DNA of 64,000 bases from Acidimicrobiaceae bacterium (GCA_003151235.1 PLWZ01000082.1:1-64000); one strand, 5' to 3'. Counted from the stretch's first letter, positions 8,621-17,894 are shown. The notes: generated from the sequence alone by a model not told the origin. Made by a program: numbers and translations.

Positions 8621-10186
8621 GTGACGGTGGCACAGAGCCCTGCTTCCGGCAGGGTCCCAAAGGATCGGGCGGGGCTCTATCGGGCGCAAGGCCTCTGGGA
8701 CGATCGACTTCTGGCCGAAGGAATCGAGGCGACGGCGGCCCGTCGACCCGACGCGCTGGCCGTGGCCGACAACCGGCGCCGCCTCAACTACGCGGAATTG
8801 GCAAACTCGATCGCTCGATGCGTCGGTTCGATCCGTGCAGCGGGAGTCGTTCCCGGCACGGCGGTGGTACTGGTCGCCGGCAACACCGTCGAAGGCGTCG
8901 TCGCATACAACGCCCTGCTCCGCGCCGGCGCGACGACGGTTGTCCTCGACCGTCGCTGCGGAGCCGCGGAGGTGCGTACCGCTCTCGAGGTGCTGTCGGG
9001 ACCGGCCGTCCTCATCGTGCCGTCTGCAGAGCGCAGCCGGCTCTGCCCCGATATCGGTGGCAACGCCCCAGTGGTGCTCGAGTCGCTTGTCGACTCGGAC
9101 ACGGCAGAGTGGGCAGAGCCGGACCGCGACGCCCCGGCCGTCGTTCTCTTCACCTCGGGGACGACAGATCGGCCGAAGGCCGTCATCCACTCCCTCAACA
9201 CCCTGACAGCGGGCGCGAGGAACATGGCCACGATCACGGGCGGCGGAGTCGAGACCGTGACCTTTCTCGTCAGCCCGTTGATGAGCATCACGGGCGTCAT
9301 GCAGATGCACCTGTTCGCTGACCAGCACGCTGCCCTCGTACTCGAGGATCACTTCAAGGCGGTCCAGTCGCTCGAAAGGATCAACGCTGTCGGCGCAACC
9401 CTGCTCGGCGGAGCGCCCGTCATTGCAGAGCGGCTGCTCCGTGCAGCCGAGGCGCGTCCCGACCATTTGATCGCTCTCCGCACGCTCGCGCTGGGCGGCG
9501 CAATGCTCCCGCGACCGTTGCTCGAGATGGCCACGGACGTCTTCGGCATCGACGTCGCCCGTGTGTACGGGTCCTCCGAAGCCCCGTGTGCCACCGGGAG
9601 CCCCCCCGGCGACGACCGGGAGCGACGGCTCTCCGACGATGGCGCGCTCATGCCGGGCACCGAAGTCCGGGTTGGCTCGAAGAACCACCCGCAGGAGGGA
9701 ATGCTCCGGGGGCCGGGTGTCTTTCTTGGCTACCTCCATCCCGAAGACAACGAGCTCGCCTTTGAGGACGGTTGGTACCGCACCGGGGACCTCGTCGAGG
9801 TGGAGTCCGGGCGGCTCACGGTCGTTGGCCGACTCAAAGAAGTGGTGAATCGCAACGGCCTCAAGATCACACTGAGCGAGGTCGAAAGTGCGCTGGCTGG
9901 GATGTCCGATGTGCTCGAATACGCGTGTTTCGCGTTGCCCGACCCGCAGACGGGCGAGCGGCTCGCGGTCGCCATGTTGCCCGAGCCTGGCGCCGAGTTG
10001 ACACTCGATGCCGTCGTGGCTCACCTTCTCGCTCGTGGTATCGCCCGACGAAGATTCCCCGAGCAGCTCGTGCTGTGGGACGGACCGCTTCCCCGTACAA
10101 CGTCGGGCAAGGTGATCCGGTCACGTTTGATCATGGAAGCACCGGGCAAGCCGACGCAGTTGGTCGAACGCCTTCGGTCGCCCTGA
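8621..10186 (+). CDS. AMP-dependent acyl-CoA ligase
   Basis: 521 residues with the ANL core: LFTSGTTDRPKAVIHS near residue 180, YGSSEAP, WYRTGDLVEV, and C-terminal PRTTSGKVIRS with the catalytic Lys. In the core motif, Thr-Asp-Arg replaces the usual Thr-Gly-Arg, as also seen in the ligase at 47339. A GTG start with CGGAG upstream is used. It follows the Baeyer-Villiger and esterase genes in the same direction and could activate the acid they release. The substrate is not predictable. Confidence 0.88.
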   Translation: MTVAQSPASGRVPKDRAGLYRAQGLWDDRLLAEGIEATAARRPDALAVADNRRRLNYAELANSIARCVGSIRAAGVVPGTAVVLVAGNTVEGVVAYNALLRAGATTVVLDRRCGAAEVRTALEVLSGPAVLIVPSAERSRLCPDIGGNAPVVLESLVDSDTAEWAEPDRDAPAVVLFTSGTTDRPKAVIHSLNTLTAGARNMATITGGGVETVTFLVSPLMSITGVMQMHLFADQHAALVLEDHFKAVQSLERINAVGATLLGGAPVIAERLLRAAEARPDHLIALRTLALGGAMLPRPLLEMATDVFGIDVARVYGSSEAPCATGSPPGDDRERRLSDDGALMPGTEVRVGSKNHPQEGMLRGPGVFLGYLHPEDNELAFEDGWYRTGDLVEVESGRLTVVGRLKEVVNRNGLKITLSEVESALAGMSDVLEYACFALPDPQTGERLAVAMLPEPGAELTLDAVVAHLLARGIARRRFPEQLVLWDGPLPRTTSGKVIRSRLIMEAPGKPTQLVERLRSP

Positions 10187-10247
10187 CGACGATTGTGGTA
10201 TTGAAGTCAATGTCGAGTCGATTTTGAATTACCAGACGGGAACAGGC

Positions 10248-10478
10248 ATGAAGACCACGATGCAGAACTCGCACGAGTTCGAGCCCGACGGCATTGTCGT
10301 GGTCACTCCCGCCGGACAAAGGGTTGATGTCCACCCGATTCCTGGCGATGTCAGGACAAACATCACGTTCGGGGTGTCGGACGGTAGCCATGCCGTCGTC
10401 ACTCTGCGTCGGTCCGGCCGGGTCGTGGGGACCACATGGCCCAGGGCGAGTTTTATCGTGGAGCCTGCGTACCGATGA
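10248..10478 (+). CDS. Possible small protein, 76 aa
   Basis: An open frame starting at an ATG with GGGA nearby and ending in ATGA, so that its stop overlaps the start of the next ligase. The predicted product has several beta-strand-like stretches (GIVVVTPAGQRVDVHPI, SHAVVTLRRSGRVVG) and no membrane segment or motif I know. The overlap geometry matches other coupled genes in this window and favours a real gene. Lack of any recognised family argues caution; a leader region is the alternative. Confidence 0.35.
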   Translation: MKTTMQNSHEFEPDGIVVVTPAGQRVDVHPIPGDVRTNITFGVSDGSHAVVTLRRSGRVVGTTWPRASFIVEPAYR

Positions 10479-12088
10479 CGACCGCCGCAGCGATCCTTCG
10501 GGGCCGCGCCGAAGACGACACCGCTGCGCTCTACTTCGAGGAGCGCGTGTGGACGTATCGCCAGCTGCTCGAGGAGGCGAGCCGCTGTGCCCAGCTGTTC
10601 GAGCGCATGCGTGACCGCGACCGACCGCCTCATATCGGCGTGCTACTGGACAACGTGCCGGATTACCTCTTCTGGATCGCCGCGGGTGCGGTGGCCGGAA
10701 CTGTGATCGTCGGCATCAATTCCACCTACCGCGGCGACCAGCTCGGCCAGCTCATCCGCCACACCGATTGCCAGCTCTTGGTGACCGACACCGCTCACCA
10801 AGAGCTGCTCAACAACATCGACACCCAGCTCACCCCTGACCGAGTGATCGTCGTCGACAGCGACGAGTATGTGTCCCATCTCGCGCAGCCGGTGACCATG
10901 CTTCCCACTAAACCGGTAGACGAGGAGGATCTCTTCTTACTGATCTTCACTTCGGGCTCGACCGGCCTCCCCAAGGCCGTGCGCTGCACCCAGGGTCGGT
11001 ACGGCCGGACTGGTGCACACGTCGCAGCCATCGCGCAGTTGGGCGAAGGTGACGTCGTGTACTCGGCGCTGCCGTTTTTCCATTCCAGCTCGCTCTTCAC
11101 GGGGTGGGCGTCCGCCATGACCGCCGGTATTCCCATCGCGACGCGTGGCCGGTTCTCGGCGTCCGGGACGCTTTCTGATATCCACCGTTACGGGGCAACC
11201 ATGCTCACCTATACCGGGAAAGTCCTCAACTACATCCTGGCCACACCGGAGCGACCCGACGACCCCGACAACCCGTTGCGCCTGGCGATCGGGAACGAGG
11301 CGTCGAATCGCGACATCCGCGAGTTCGCGAGTCGATTCGGTTGCACCGTGCGTGACAGCTACGGCTCCACCGAAGGGATCATTATCATCCGGCGTGATCC
11401 CTCCATGCCCGAGGCCGCACTCGGGATGGCCGATCCCACCGTGAAGGTCCTCGACCCAGAGACGGCGGACGAGCGTCCGCCGGTCGAATTCGGCTCCGAT
11501 GGTCGGCCGAGCAACCTCGAGGAGGCGATCGGCGAGATCGTAGAGACGCAGCCGACCAGCGGATTCGAGGGCTACTACAAAAATGAGGAAGCGACGAATG
11601 GCCGTTTCCGAAACGGCTGGTATTGGTCGGGTGACCTCGCCTACCGCGACGCCGATGGTTGGCTGTACTTTGCTGGGCGGTCAAACGAGTGGCTTCGCGT
11701 TGACGGCGAAAACTTCGCCGCCGACCCGGTGGGGGTCATCGTGGCCCGCTACCCCGCAGTCCGCTCGGTGGCTGTGTACGCCGTACCTGACGACCCCGTC
11801 GGGGACCGGGTCATGGTCGCGCTCGAACTCGTTTCGGGCGCGCAGTTTGATCCCGCTGAGTTTGACGCGTTTCTGGACCAGCAGCCCGACCTCGGCTCGA
11901 AGTGGCGGCCGGCGTTCGTGCGCGTTACCGAAGAACTCCCGAAGCTGGCCAGCATGAAGATCGACAAGCAGCAGCTGCGCCGCGAGGCCTGGCGCGCCGA
12001 CGCCGTCTTCTGGAGGCCGAGCAAGGGCGACGGTCTTCGCCGGCTCGGCGAAGACGACCGCGCTCGACTCGACCCTCTTCTCGGCTGA
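10475..12088 (+). CDS. AMP-dependent acyl-CoA ligase, FadD17-like
   Basis: About 537 residues. Motifs are FTSGSTGLPKAVRCTQ, YGSTEG, WYWSGDLAYRD and a C-terminal LASMKIDKQQLRRE in place of the usual (S/T)GK, so the catalytic Lys lies in a KI-D-K context, a variant seen in FadD17/very-long-chain ligase-type proteins. I place the start at the ATG at 10475 because the preceding frame lacks conservation. Steroid and fatty-acid degraders use FadD17-type enzymes for side-chain activation. The neighbouring SDR follows nine bases after its stop. Confidence 0.87.
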   Translation: MTTAAAILRGRAEDDTAALYFEERVWTYRQLLEEASRCAQLFERMRDRDRPPHIGVLLDNVPDYLFWIAAGAVAGTVIVGINSTYRGDQLGQLIRHTDCQLLVTDTAHQELLNNIDTQLTPDRVIVVDSDEYVSHLAQPVTMLPTKPVDEEDLFLLIFTSGSTGLPKAVRCTQGRYGRTGAHVAAIAQLGEGDVVYSALPFFHSSSLFTGWASAMTAGIPIATRGRFSASGTLSDIHRYGATMLTYTGKVLNYILATPERPDDPDNPLRLAIGNEASNRDIREFASRFGCTVRDSYGSTEGIIIIRRDPSMPEAALGMADPTVKVLDPETADERPPVEFGSDGRPSNLEEAIGEIVETQPTSGFEGYYKNEEATNGRFRNGWYWSGDLAYRDADGWLYFAGRSNEWLRVDGENFAADPVGVIVARYPAVRSVAVYAVPDDPVGDRVMVALELVSGAQFDPAEFDAFLDQQPDLGSKWRPAFVRVTEELPKLASMKIDKQQLRREAWRADAVFWRPSKGDGLRRLGEDDRARLDPLLG

Positions 12089-12096
12089 GAAACGCG

Positions 12097-12870
12097 ATGG
12101 ACGAGCTCGGGGGGAAGGTGGCAGTCGTATCTGGTGCAGCCAGGGGCCAGGGACGAGCAATAGCACTTCGGCTTGCTGCAGCGGGGGCCAGGGTTATCGG
12201 CGGCGACGTGCTCACTGAGGAGCTCGCCGCGGTAGGGGAGGAACTCGGCAACGATGGCATCGTTGGTCGTCTCGACGTCCGTGACCGGGCGTCGTGGGTC
12301 ACGTTCCTCGAGCAGGGCACCGACGCGTTTGGGCGCATCGACATCCTGGTGAACAACGCCGGCGTGCTTCGTCGAGCGGGACTCGACCGGGAAACCTCAC
12401 AGGCCTTCGAGGATCTCTGGCGCGTCAACTGCCTCGGGGCCTTCCACGGTATGCAGGCGGTTCATTCCCATCTGCGACGGGCGGGTGGCGGCGCCATTGT
12501 GAACACGCTGTCGACGGCCGCGTTGACGGCGTGGAGCATGCACGGCGCTTATGTGTCTTCGAAGTTCGCGCTGCGCGGTCTCACAAAGGTCGCAGCCCTC
12601 GAACTGGCCGCCGATGGGATCCGCGTAAACGCCGTGCTCCCGGGCCCGATCGCCACACCGATGGTCTTGCGCGATGACGACCCGGAGGCTCGCCATCGGC
12701 TCGGAGCAACCCCGCTGGGACGGATCGGGGAGCCGGAAGAGGTTGCTGAGGTCGTGTGCTTCCTGGTATCGGACCGCGCTTCGTTTGTCACCGGTGCGGA
12801 GCTCACCGTCGACGGCGGGATGACATCGGGCACTTTGCTCGTGGCGCCGCCCGCTGATGCGAACGAGTGA
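12097..12870 (+). CDS. Short-chain dehydrogenase/reductase
   Basis: 257 residues of classical SDR: GAARGQG nucleotide motif at 13-19, Asp37 after the second strand suggesting NAD(H), NNAG at 86-89, Ser139, Tyr152 and Lys156 of the catalytic set, and a C-terminal TVDGGMTSG. It would interconvert an alcohol and a ketone. The ATG at 12097 lies nine bases after the ligase stop, so it is in the same operon. The 55-codon frame that overlaps its end is listed separately. Confidence 0.9.
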   Translation: MDELGGKVAVVSGAARGQGRAIALRLAAAGARVIGGDVLTEELAAVGEELGNDGIVGRLDVRDRASWVTFLEQGTDAFGRIDILVNNAGVLRRAGLDRETSQAFEDLWRVNCLGAFHGMQAVHSHLRRAGGGAIVNTLSTAALTAWSMHGAYVSSKFALRGLTKVAALELAADGIRVNAVLPGPIATPMVLRDDDPEARHRLGATPLGRIGEPEEVAEVVCFLVSDRASFVTGAELTVDGGMTSGTLLVAPPADANE

Positions 12871-13024
12871 TGGTCGCCGTGATCCCGCCGGCCCTGGAAT
12901 TCTTGGGGAAAGCCCGATCGCAACCGGGACCACGAATAACGTGGGGAGCGCCGGTCCTTCACGCCGACGCGGTCGCTACGAGCCCGCGAAGTTTGCCGAG
13001 GTCATGCGAGCCGTCATCGATTGA
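12857..13024 (+). CDS. Possible 55-aa ORF bridging SDR and SnoaL-like genes
   Basis: An ATG-initiated frame overlaps the SDR end by 14 bases and ends in TTGA across a possible TTG start of the next gene. The product is rich in Gly, Arg and Pro with a C-terminal helix-like YEPAKFAEVMRAVID. No family is recognised. It could be a small coupled gene, a degraded C-terminus of a lost gene, or chance. The double overlap is the only support. Confidence 0.2.
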   Translation: MRTSDGRRDPAGPGILGESPIATGTTNNVGSAGPSRRRGRYEPAKFAEVMRAVID

Positions 13025-13047
13025 CAGACCCCGGGGCTGCCGCGAGC

Positions 13048-13458
13048 ATGAGGCGGGTGCAGACGAACGCCGAGGACGATGCGGCGATCCGGAATCTGCT
13101 CGCCCGGTACTGCCTGATGCTCGACCTCGAGGACATCGACGGGTGGGTCAGGCTGTTCACGCCCGATGCGGCGTATCACGTCTATGGGCGCGCCTTCGAG
13201 GGTCAGACCGGGTTGCGGGACATGATGTCCGGTGCGCCGAGTGGTCTTCACCTGGGCGGCCCACCGGTGATCGAGTTCCTCGACAGCGATCACGCCCAGA
13301 CGCTGCGGAATCTTCTGTTTGTCGACCGCACCACCGGCAAGTCGCGAAACGCTGTGTACCAGGACGATCTGGTCCGCACGGCCGACGGCTGGCGAATTGA
13401 TCAGTGCCGCTGCCGATTCATCGTCACCGACGGCCTCAGCGATCGTCCGGAGAAGTAG
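13048..13458 (+). CDS. SnoaL-like / NTF2-fold protein
   Basis: 136 residues from the ATG at 13048 (a TTG at 13021 overlapping the preceding frame as TTGA would give 145). The sequence has the NTF2-like cone pattern: IRNLLARYCLMLDLEDIDGWVRLFTPDAAYHVYG, then FVDRTTG, and a final TADGWRIDQCRCRFI strand. This fold includes SnoaL cyclases, ketosteroid isomerase and small oxygenase subunits. No catalytic pair can be assigned safely. Four proteins of this type occur in the window, each beside oxidative catabolic genes. Confidence 0.8.
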   Translation: MRRVQTNAEDDAAIRNLLARYCLMLDLEDIDGWVRLFTPDAAYHVYGRAFEGQTGLRDMMSGAPSGLHLGGPPVIEFLDSDHAQTLRNLLFVDRTTGKSRNAVYQDDLVRTADGWRIDQCRCRFIVTDGLSDRPEK

Positions 13459-13495
13459 CTCATGCCGCGGTGTTGAAGATTGGCTGGCCACCAGC

Positions 13496-14371
13496 ATGAG
13501 TCCGGCGTCGCCACTCAGTGTCGGCATCGTTGACACACTGATCGGCTTTCCATCGGACCCCGATCAGCTCTACGCGGCAATGCGTCATCGGATGCTTCGG
13601 GACGAACAGTCGAAGTCGATGGTCATGCCCGCCGAGTACATGTTCCACGACGTGCCAAACCACTCGGTTGATGACCCTGTCACGCTCACGCTGTCGGAGA
13701 TGGACCGGTTCGGCATCGAGATAGGTCTGATCAGCCTGACCGCGGCACCCGACTCAGCGGAGAAGGCACTGACCGACCATCCCGATCGGTTCCTCGCCTC
13801 GTTCACGATCGACCCGAACGACGGCATGGATGGAATCGGCGCATTGGTGCAAGCCCACGAACAGTGGGATCTACGGGCCGTGTCGGTATTCCCGCATGGC
13901 GTCTCGCCACAGGTGGCGATCGACGCGCCCCGCATGTACCCGGTGTATGCCAAGTGCGTCGAACTCGGACTACCCGTGTTCATCACCGTCGGGATTGCCG
14001 GTCCGCGGGTCCCGTCTCTTGTGCAGAAGGTAGAACTCCTCGACCAGGTGCTCTACGACTTCCCAGACCTCGTCGTCGTGATGCGACACGGAGCGGAGCC
14101 GTGGGTCGACCTCGCTGTGAAGCTGATGATCAAGTGGCCAAACCTGCACTACTCGACGTCCGCATTCGCGCCAAAGTACTACCCACAGGCAGTGATCGAC
14201 TACGCGAACACGCGAGGAGCGGACCGATTGATCTACGGCGGGTACTTCCCGATGGGGTTGTCGCTCGATCGGATCATGGACGAGCTCCCCACGGTGCCTC
14301 TGAACGACGACGTTTGGCCCAAGTTCCTCCGGGACAACGCCAGGCGAGTGCTCAGAATTGGAGGCTTGTGA
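13496..14371 (+). CDS. Amidohydrolase-2 family TIM-barrel hydrolase/decarboxylase
   Basis: 291 residues from ATG 13496. It starts SVGIVDTLIGFPSD, the first strand where relatives carry the metal-binding D-x-H, here DTL, so metal binding may be altered. Later PVFITVGIAG, VVVMRHGAEPW and RLIYGGYFPMG correspond to the later barrel strands. The family includes ACMSD-type decarboxylases and other C-C or C-N hydrolases. The final Asp of GSDWP seen in the other paralogues is replaced by GGYFP. It may therefore be a non-canonical or inactive member. It overlaps the acyl-CoA dehydrogenase start by four bases. Confidence 0.8.
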   Translation: MSPASPLSVGIVDTLIGFPSDPDQLYAAMRHRMLRDEQSKSMVMPAEYMFHDVPNHSVDDPVTLTLSEMDRFGIEIGLISLTAAPDSAEKALTDHPDRFLASFTIDPNDGMDGIGALVQAHEQWDLRAVSVFPHGVSPQVAIDAPRMYPVYAKCVELGLPVFITVGIAGPRVPSLVQKVELLDQVLYDFPDLVVVMRHGAEPWVDLAVKLMIKWPNLHYSTSAFAPKYYPQAVIDYANTRGADRLIYGGYFPMGLSLDRIMDELPTVPLNDDVWPKFLRDNARRVLRIGGL

Positions 14372-15582
14372 GCGCGAGCGCGATCCGGCCATCGGGCATC
14401 GATGGGCTCGCCACCCCCTCGGCTTTCCGGACGGCCGTGCGGGAGTGGTTCGATGAGCACGCCCCGGCCAAGGGCAGCCCCCAGGACTTCTCGGCTATTC
14501 ATGTCGTGACCTCGACGACCAAGGCGGAGTACCGGGCACGCGAGCGCGCGGCGCTCGATGTGACACGACAGTGGCAGCAGAAGCTGTACGACGCCGGGCT
14601 CGCCGGTCGCTCATGGCCGAAGGAGTATGGCGGTGCCGGTGCGCCGGTGTGGCAGGACGACGTCGTGGCCGAAGAGCAGTCGCGCTACGGCGTGTCGACC
14701 AAGATGATGGCCGTCGCCCTCGAAATGGTGCCGCCCGTCCTGTTCGTCCACGGAACGCACGAGCAGCGTCTCGATCACCTTCCGAGAGTGATCTGTGGCG
14801 AGGAGACCTGGTGCCAGCTGCTTTCGGAACCCGGAGCCGGTTCGGATCTCGCCAGTGTCAGCACACTCGCGACGCCGGTGGACGGAGGGTGGTCGGTCAC
14901 GGGTCAGAAAGTCTGGACATCGGGTGCCGGGAGCAGCGACCACGCACTGCTCATTGCGCGCACCGACCGGTCCGTTCCTGGCCGTGGTGGACTTTCGTGC
15001 TTTGCCATGCCGATGGCCCAACCCGGTGTTGACGTGCGGCCACTCCGGCAGATGTCGGGTGCGTACCACTTCAACGAGGTGTTCCTAGACGAGGCATTCG
15101 TGTCGAAGTCCCGACTGATCGGCGAGCTTGGCGGTGGCTGGGCAGTCCTGCGGACCATGCTCCGCCACGAACGAGCGGCTATCGGTGGCGGCACAAGTGG
15201 TCGTGGAGCAGTGCAGCTGGTCGCGCTGGCGCGCCAACTGGAAGGAAACAACGATCCGCTCGTTCGCCAGACCGTGGCGGGTGTCGTTGCCCGCGAGCGG
15301 CTTCTCGATCTTCTCCAGGCGAGGATGGCGTCGGGCCCCCCGGTCCCTGCCGGGGGATCCGTCGCCAAGCTCTTGTACTCGGAGCACGCGCGACTCACAG
15401 CGAACGCCGCGCTCGAGCTGTTGGGCGTCTCGGCGATTGGCTCCGCCGACGCGACGGCGGAGCCGTGGAACGAGCGATTCCTGTTCGCTCCCGGCCTACG
15501 CATCGGCGGCGGCACTGACGAGATCCAGCGCAACACGATCGCCGAGTGGGGACTCGGACTCCCGCGTGAGCCCCGATCTTGA
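14368..15582 (+). CDS. Acyl-CoA dehydrogenase
   Basis: 404 residues with a GTG start overlapping the preceding stop (GTGA). ACAD signatures are LLSEPGAGSDLASV, VTGQKVWTSGAG and GGGTDEIQRNTIAEW. The medium-chain-type catalytic Glu of YEGT is Gly here (GGGT), while a Glu is present in RHERAAIG, the position used by isovaleryl- and FadE29-type enzymes. It should introduce an alpha,beta double bond in an acyl-CoA using FAD. Unlike the two ACAD pairs further along, it stands alone. Confidence 0.92.
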   Translation: MSASAIRPSGIDGLATPSAFRTAVREWFDEHAPAKGSPQDFSAIHVVTSTTKAEYRARERAALDVTRQWQQKLYDAGLAGRSWPKEYGGAGAPVWQDDVVAEEQSRYGVSTKMMAVALEMVPPVLFVHGTHEQRLDHLPRVICGEETWCQLLSEPGAGSDLASVSTLATPVDGGWSVTGQKVWTSGAGSSDHALLIARTDRSVPGRGGLSCFAMPMAQPGVDVRPLRQMSGAYHFNEVFLDEAFVSKSRLIGELGGGWAVLRTMLRHERAAIGGGTSGRGAVQLVALARQLEGNNDPLVRQTVAGVVARERLLDLLQARMASGPPVPAGGSVAKLLYSEHARLTANAALELLGVSAIGSADATAEPWNERFLFAPGLRIGGGTDEIQRNTIAEWGLGLPREPRS

Positions 15583-15604
15583 CGAGTGTTTTGCTTTGGA
15601 CCTG

Positions 15605-15784
15605 ATGAGTGTGGGTCAGCGGGAGTTTGCCGTTCATTCTTTGCCCGTCTGGCCCGATGACTGGTCCCGGGGAAAGATCTCGAGGAGTAACGCGAGGTTT
15701 TCCTTCCGGATCGGCCACCACGGCTCTTCGATTGAGGTCTTGTCGGGACACTGGCATGACCTCATACATGCACCGAGCAGATGA
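15605..15784 (+). CDS. Doubtful 59-aa ORF
   Basis: This frame fills the 200-base gap before the crotonase gene and ends with ATGA. The predicted product (SVGQREFAVHSLPVWPDDWS...) has no recognised motif. The gap otherwise only holds the crotonase ribosome-binding site GGAGG. I list it because nothing else explains the spacing, but support is weak. Confidence 0.15.
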   Translation: MSVGQREFAVHSLPVWPDDWSRGKISRSNARFSFRIGHHGSSIEVLSGHWHDLIHAPSR

Positions 15785-15796
15785 ATGGAGGAAGAC

Positions 15797-16588
15797 ATGG
15801 GTGACGGTACGACGGCCCGCGGCTCCGAGCAGGAGCTGTTAGTCGAAGCGAGGGGGCCGATTCGCCTCATTACGCTCAACCGTCCAAGCGCCTTCAATGC
15901 CGCGAACGAAGCGCTACACGGCGAGATCGCCCGGATTTGGCAAGAACTGGACGCTGAGCCTGATGTTCGAGTGATCGTCATAACGGGTTCCGGCAGGGCG
16001 TTCTGTGCCGGCGGCGACCTTGGCCTGCTGGATCGAATGGTCGGCGACACCGGGTTGCGGGACGCCATCATGGCGGAGGCAGCTGAGACCGTTCGTGCGA
16101 TGACCGCCGTTCGGGTGCCGATCATCGCTGCGGTGAACGGCCCCGCTGTTGGCCTCGGATGCAGCCTTGCTGCGATGAGCGACCTCGTCATCGTCGAGGA
16201 ACAGGCGTACTTCGCAGACCCTCATGTAGCGCTCGGGTTGGTTGCTGCCGACGGTGGGGGACTCATGTGGCCCCTACTGACAAGCTTGCTGCGCGCCAAG
16301 GAGTTCATCTTCCTCGGTGATCGAGTTCCCGCGGCGGACGCAGTGCAGCTCGGACTCGCAAATCGCGTGGTGCCGACCGGCACGGCGCTGAGCGTCGCAC
16401 TCGAACTCGCCGAGCGCATGGCGAGCGTGCCGCCGCAGGGCCTGCGCGAAACGAAAGCGTTGCTGAACCGGACACTGCAGCACGCCGTGAGTTCTTGGCT
16501 CACGGGTGCTATTGCCGCAGAAACCGCCTCGTTCGATGAGCCGCTTTTCCAGAGGAATCTGGAACACCTGCGAGATGGGAAATCGTGA
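15797..16588 (+). CDS. Enoyl-CoA hydratase/isomerase (crotonase) family protein
   Basis: 263 residues from the ATG at 15797, chosen over 15785 because GGAGG lies five bases upstream. Oxyanion-hole segments AFCAGGDLG and NGPAVGLGCSL are intact. The usual Glu pair is not obvious; instead it has ADPHVALGLVAADGG, a pattern shared with the crotonase at 51017. Expected reaction is hydration or isomerisation of an enoyl-CoA, but the altered acidic residues mean a related C-C or lyase reaction is possible. It is last in the operon that begins near 8.6 kb. Confidence 0.88.
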   Translation: MGDGTTARGSEQELLVEARGPIRLITLNRPSAFNAANEALHGEIARIWQELDAEPDVRVIVITGSGRAFCAGGDLGLLDRMVGDTGLRDAIMAEAAETVRAMTAVRVPIIAAVNGPAVGLGCSLAAMSDLVIVEEQAYFADPHVALGLVAADGGGLMWPLLTSLLRAKEFIFLGDRVPAADAVQLGLANRVVPTGTALSVALELAERMASVPPQGLRETKALLNRTLQHAVSSWLTGAIAAETASFDEPLFQRNLEHLRDGKS

Positions 16589-16631
16589 TCGGACTGGGTC
16601 ATCCGGTTGACGCGAGATGAGTCGCCGGAAC

Positions 16632-17813
16632 TCAGTCAAGCGGCAGGCCGAGCAGCGCCAGCGCGTTGTCCCGGGCGATCAGGGAGACAGCCTCGTTCGG
16701 AACCCCCGAGAGGGTCTCGGTGACGAAGTCGGCCGGTTCGCGGGTGCCTTCGGCGTGCGGCCAGTCGGAACCGAGGAGCAACCGATCGGCGCGCACGTCG
16801 GCAAGCAGATCGGGAATGCGGCCTTCCCAAAACGGCGTAACCCACACGTGCTCACCGAACACCTGGCGTGGGTGATCGGTGAAGTAGCCGGGGTTGCGGT
16901 TGGCTGCGTCGTCCAAGCGGTGCAACAGGTCGGGGACCCATGACGCACCGTTCTCGACGCTCGCGAGACGGAGGCCGGGGAAGCGCTCGAAAACCTTGTG
17001 ACATAGAGCGGCGCCATAGAAGTCACTGACGGCTCGGCCCTTAGTAATGATTCCCCGAAGCGGGGAGCGGAACAGCGAGTTCTCACCCGCGCCTGGCTCC
17101 CACATCTGCACTATTGCGTCGTAACCCTCGATGCCCGAATGGGTGGCGACGACAACGCCCGCCTCCTGTGCGAGCCCCCAGAATGCGTCGTACACGGGGT
17201 CGAATGGCGAGCGGTAGCCGCCCGGGACTGGGACCGGCGCATTCCGCACGTTCACGACGACGGCGCCTGCATCGACCACATCCCGCAGCTCCTCAGCAGC
17301 GGCGCCCGGGTCGAGTAGGGCGATGTACGGCACCGCGAACAGCCGTCCGCGGTAGCTGTAGCCCCAATCCTCATCAAGCCACCGGTTGAAAGCGTGGAAG
17401 ACCTTGGAGCATGCCTCGGCATCCTGCTTAAGTGCGTCCTCGACACCTACGCCGAGCGTGGGAAACAGCAGCGCACCCGACAGGCCCTGGTCGTCCATCA
17501 CTTTGAGGCGCACGTCACGGTCCCGGTACTCCGGGCGCAGCGGGCCGAGTTCGCCGAATGCTTCCCTGATCTGCTGTTGTCGCGGATTGCCGCGGTACCA
17601 GTCGTACAGCGCGCCAGGTTTGGAGACCGGGTTGAAAGTCGGGTTGGCGATGTAAGAGTTGATCATGCCGCCCACGAGGAGCCGGCGTTTGCCGTCGATG
17701 TCGGCCCAACGGATCCCTCGGTTCCCGAGGCTGCGGTCCTGGTGCCTCGTGAACGCGTCTTCCGACTCGTAGTAGTGGTTGTCGAAGTCGAAGATCCAGG
17801 GATCGCGCGCCAT
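16632..17813 (-). CDS. Amidohydrolase-2 family metal-dependent hydrolase (paralogue 1)
   Basis: 393 residues, ATG start with GGAGGA upstream. The N-terminal FDFDNHYYESEDAF corresponds to the metal-binding first strand, VVVATHSG to a central strand and LLLGSDWPHAEG to the catalytic Asp strand. It shares its whole layout (KPGALYDWYRG, RLKVMDDQGL, FNRWLDEDWGYSYRGRLFAVPY) with the proteins at 18357 and 21403. Family members decarboxylate or hydrolyse carboxylated rings. It is transcribed away from the other two and follows the decayed TetR gene on the same strand. Confidence 0.88.
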   Translation of the reverse strand: MARDPWIFDFDNHYYESEDAFTRHQDRSLGNRGIRWADIDGKRRLLVGGMINSYIANPTFNPVSKPGALYDWYRGNPRQQQIREAFGELGPLRPEYRDRDVRLKVMDDQGLSGALLFPTLGVGVEDALKQDAEACSKVFHAFNRWLDEDWGYSYRGRLFAVPYIALLDPGAAAEELRDVVDAGAVVVNVRNAPVPVPGGYRSPFDPVYDAFWGLAQEAGVVVATHSGIEGYDAIVQMWEPGAGENSLFRSPLRGIITKGRAVSDFYGAALCHKVFERFPGLRLASVENGASWVPDLLHRLDDAANRNPGYFTDHPRQVFGEHVWVTPFWEGRIPDLLADVRADRLLLGSDWPHAEGTREPADFVTETLSGVPNEAVSLIARDNALALLGLPLD

Positions 17814-17894
17814 GGCGTCATCCTCCGCGAGATTCGTGCTCCGCGGCCGTCGGCTGCGGAGTCGAATCTGATTTCAGAATCAAAAATGTACCGC

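Noticed and set aside
8453-10024. 523-codon minus-strand frame opposite the CoA ligase
   Set aside because: Antisense of a canonical ligase; no family similarity.
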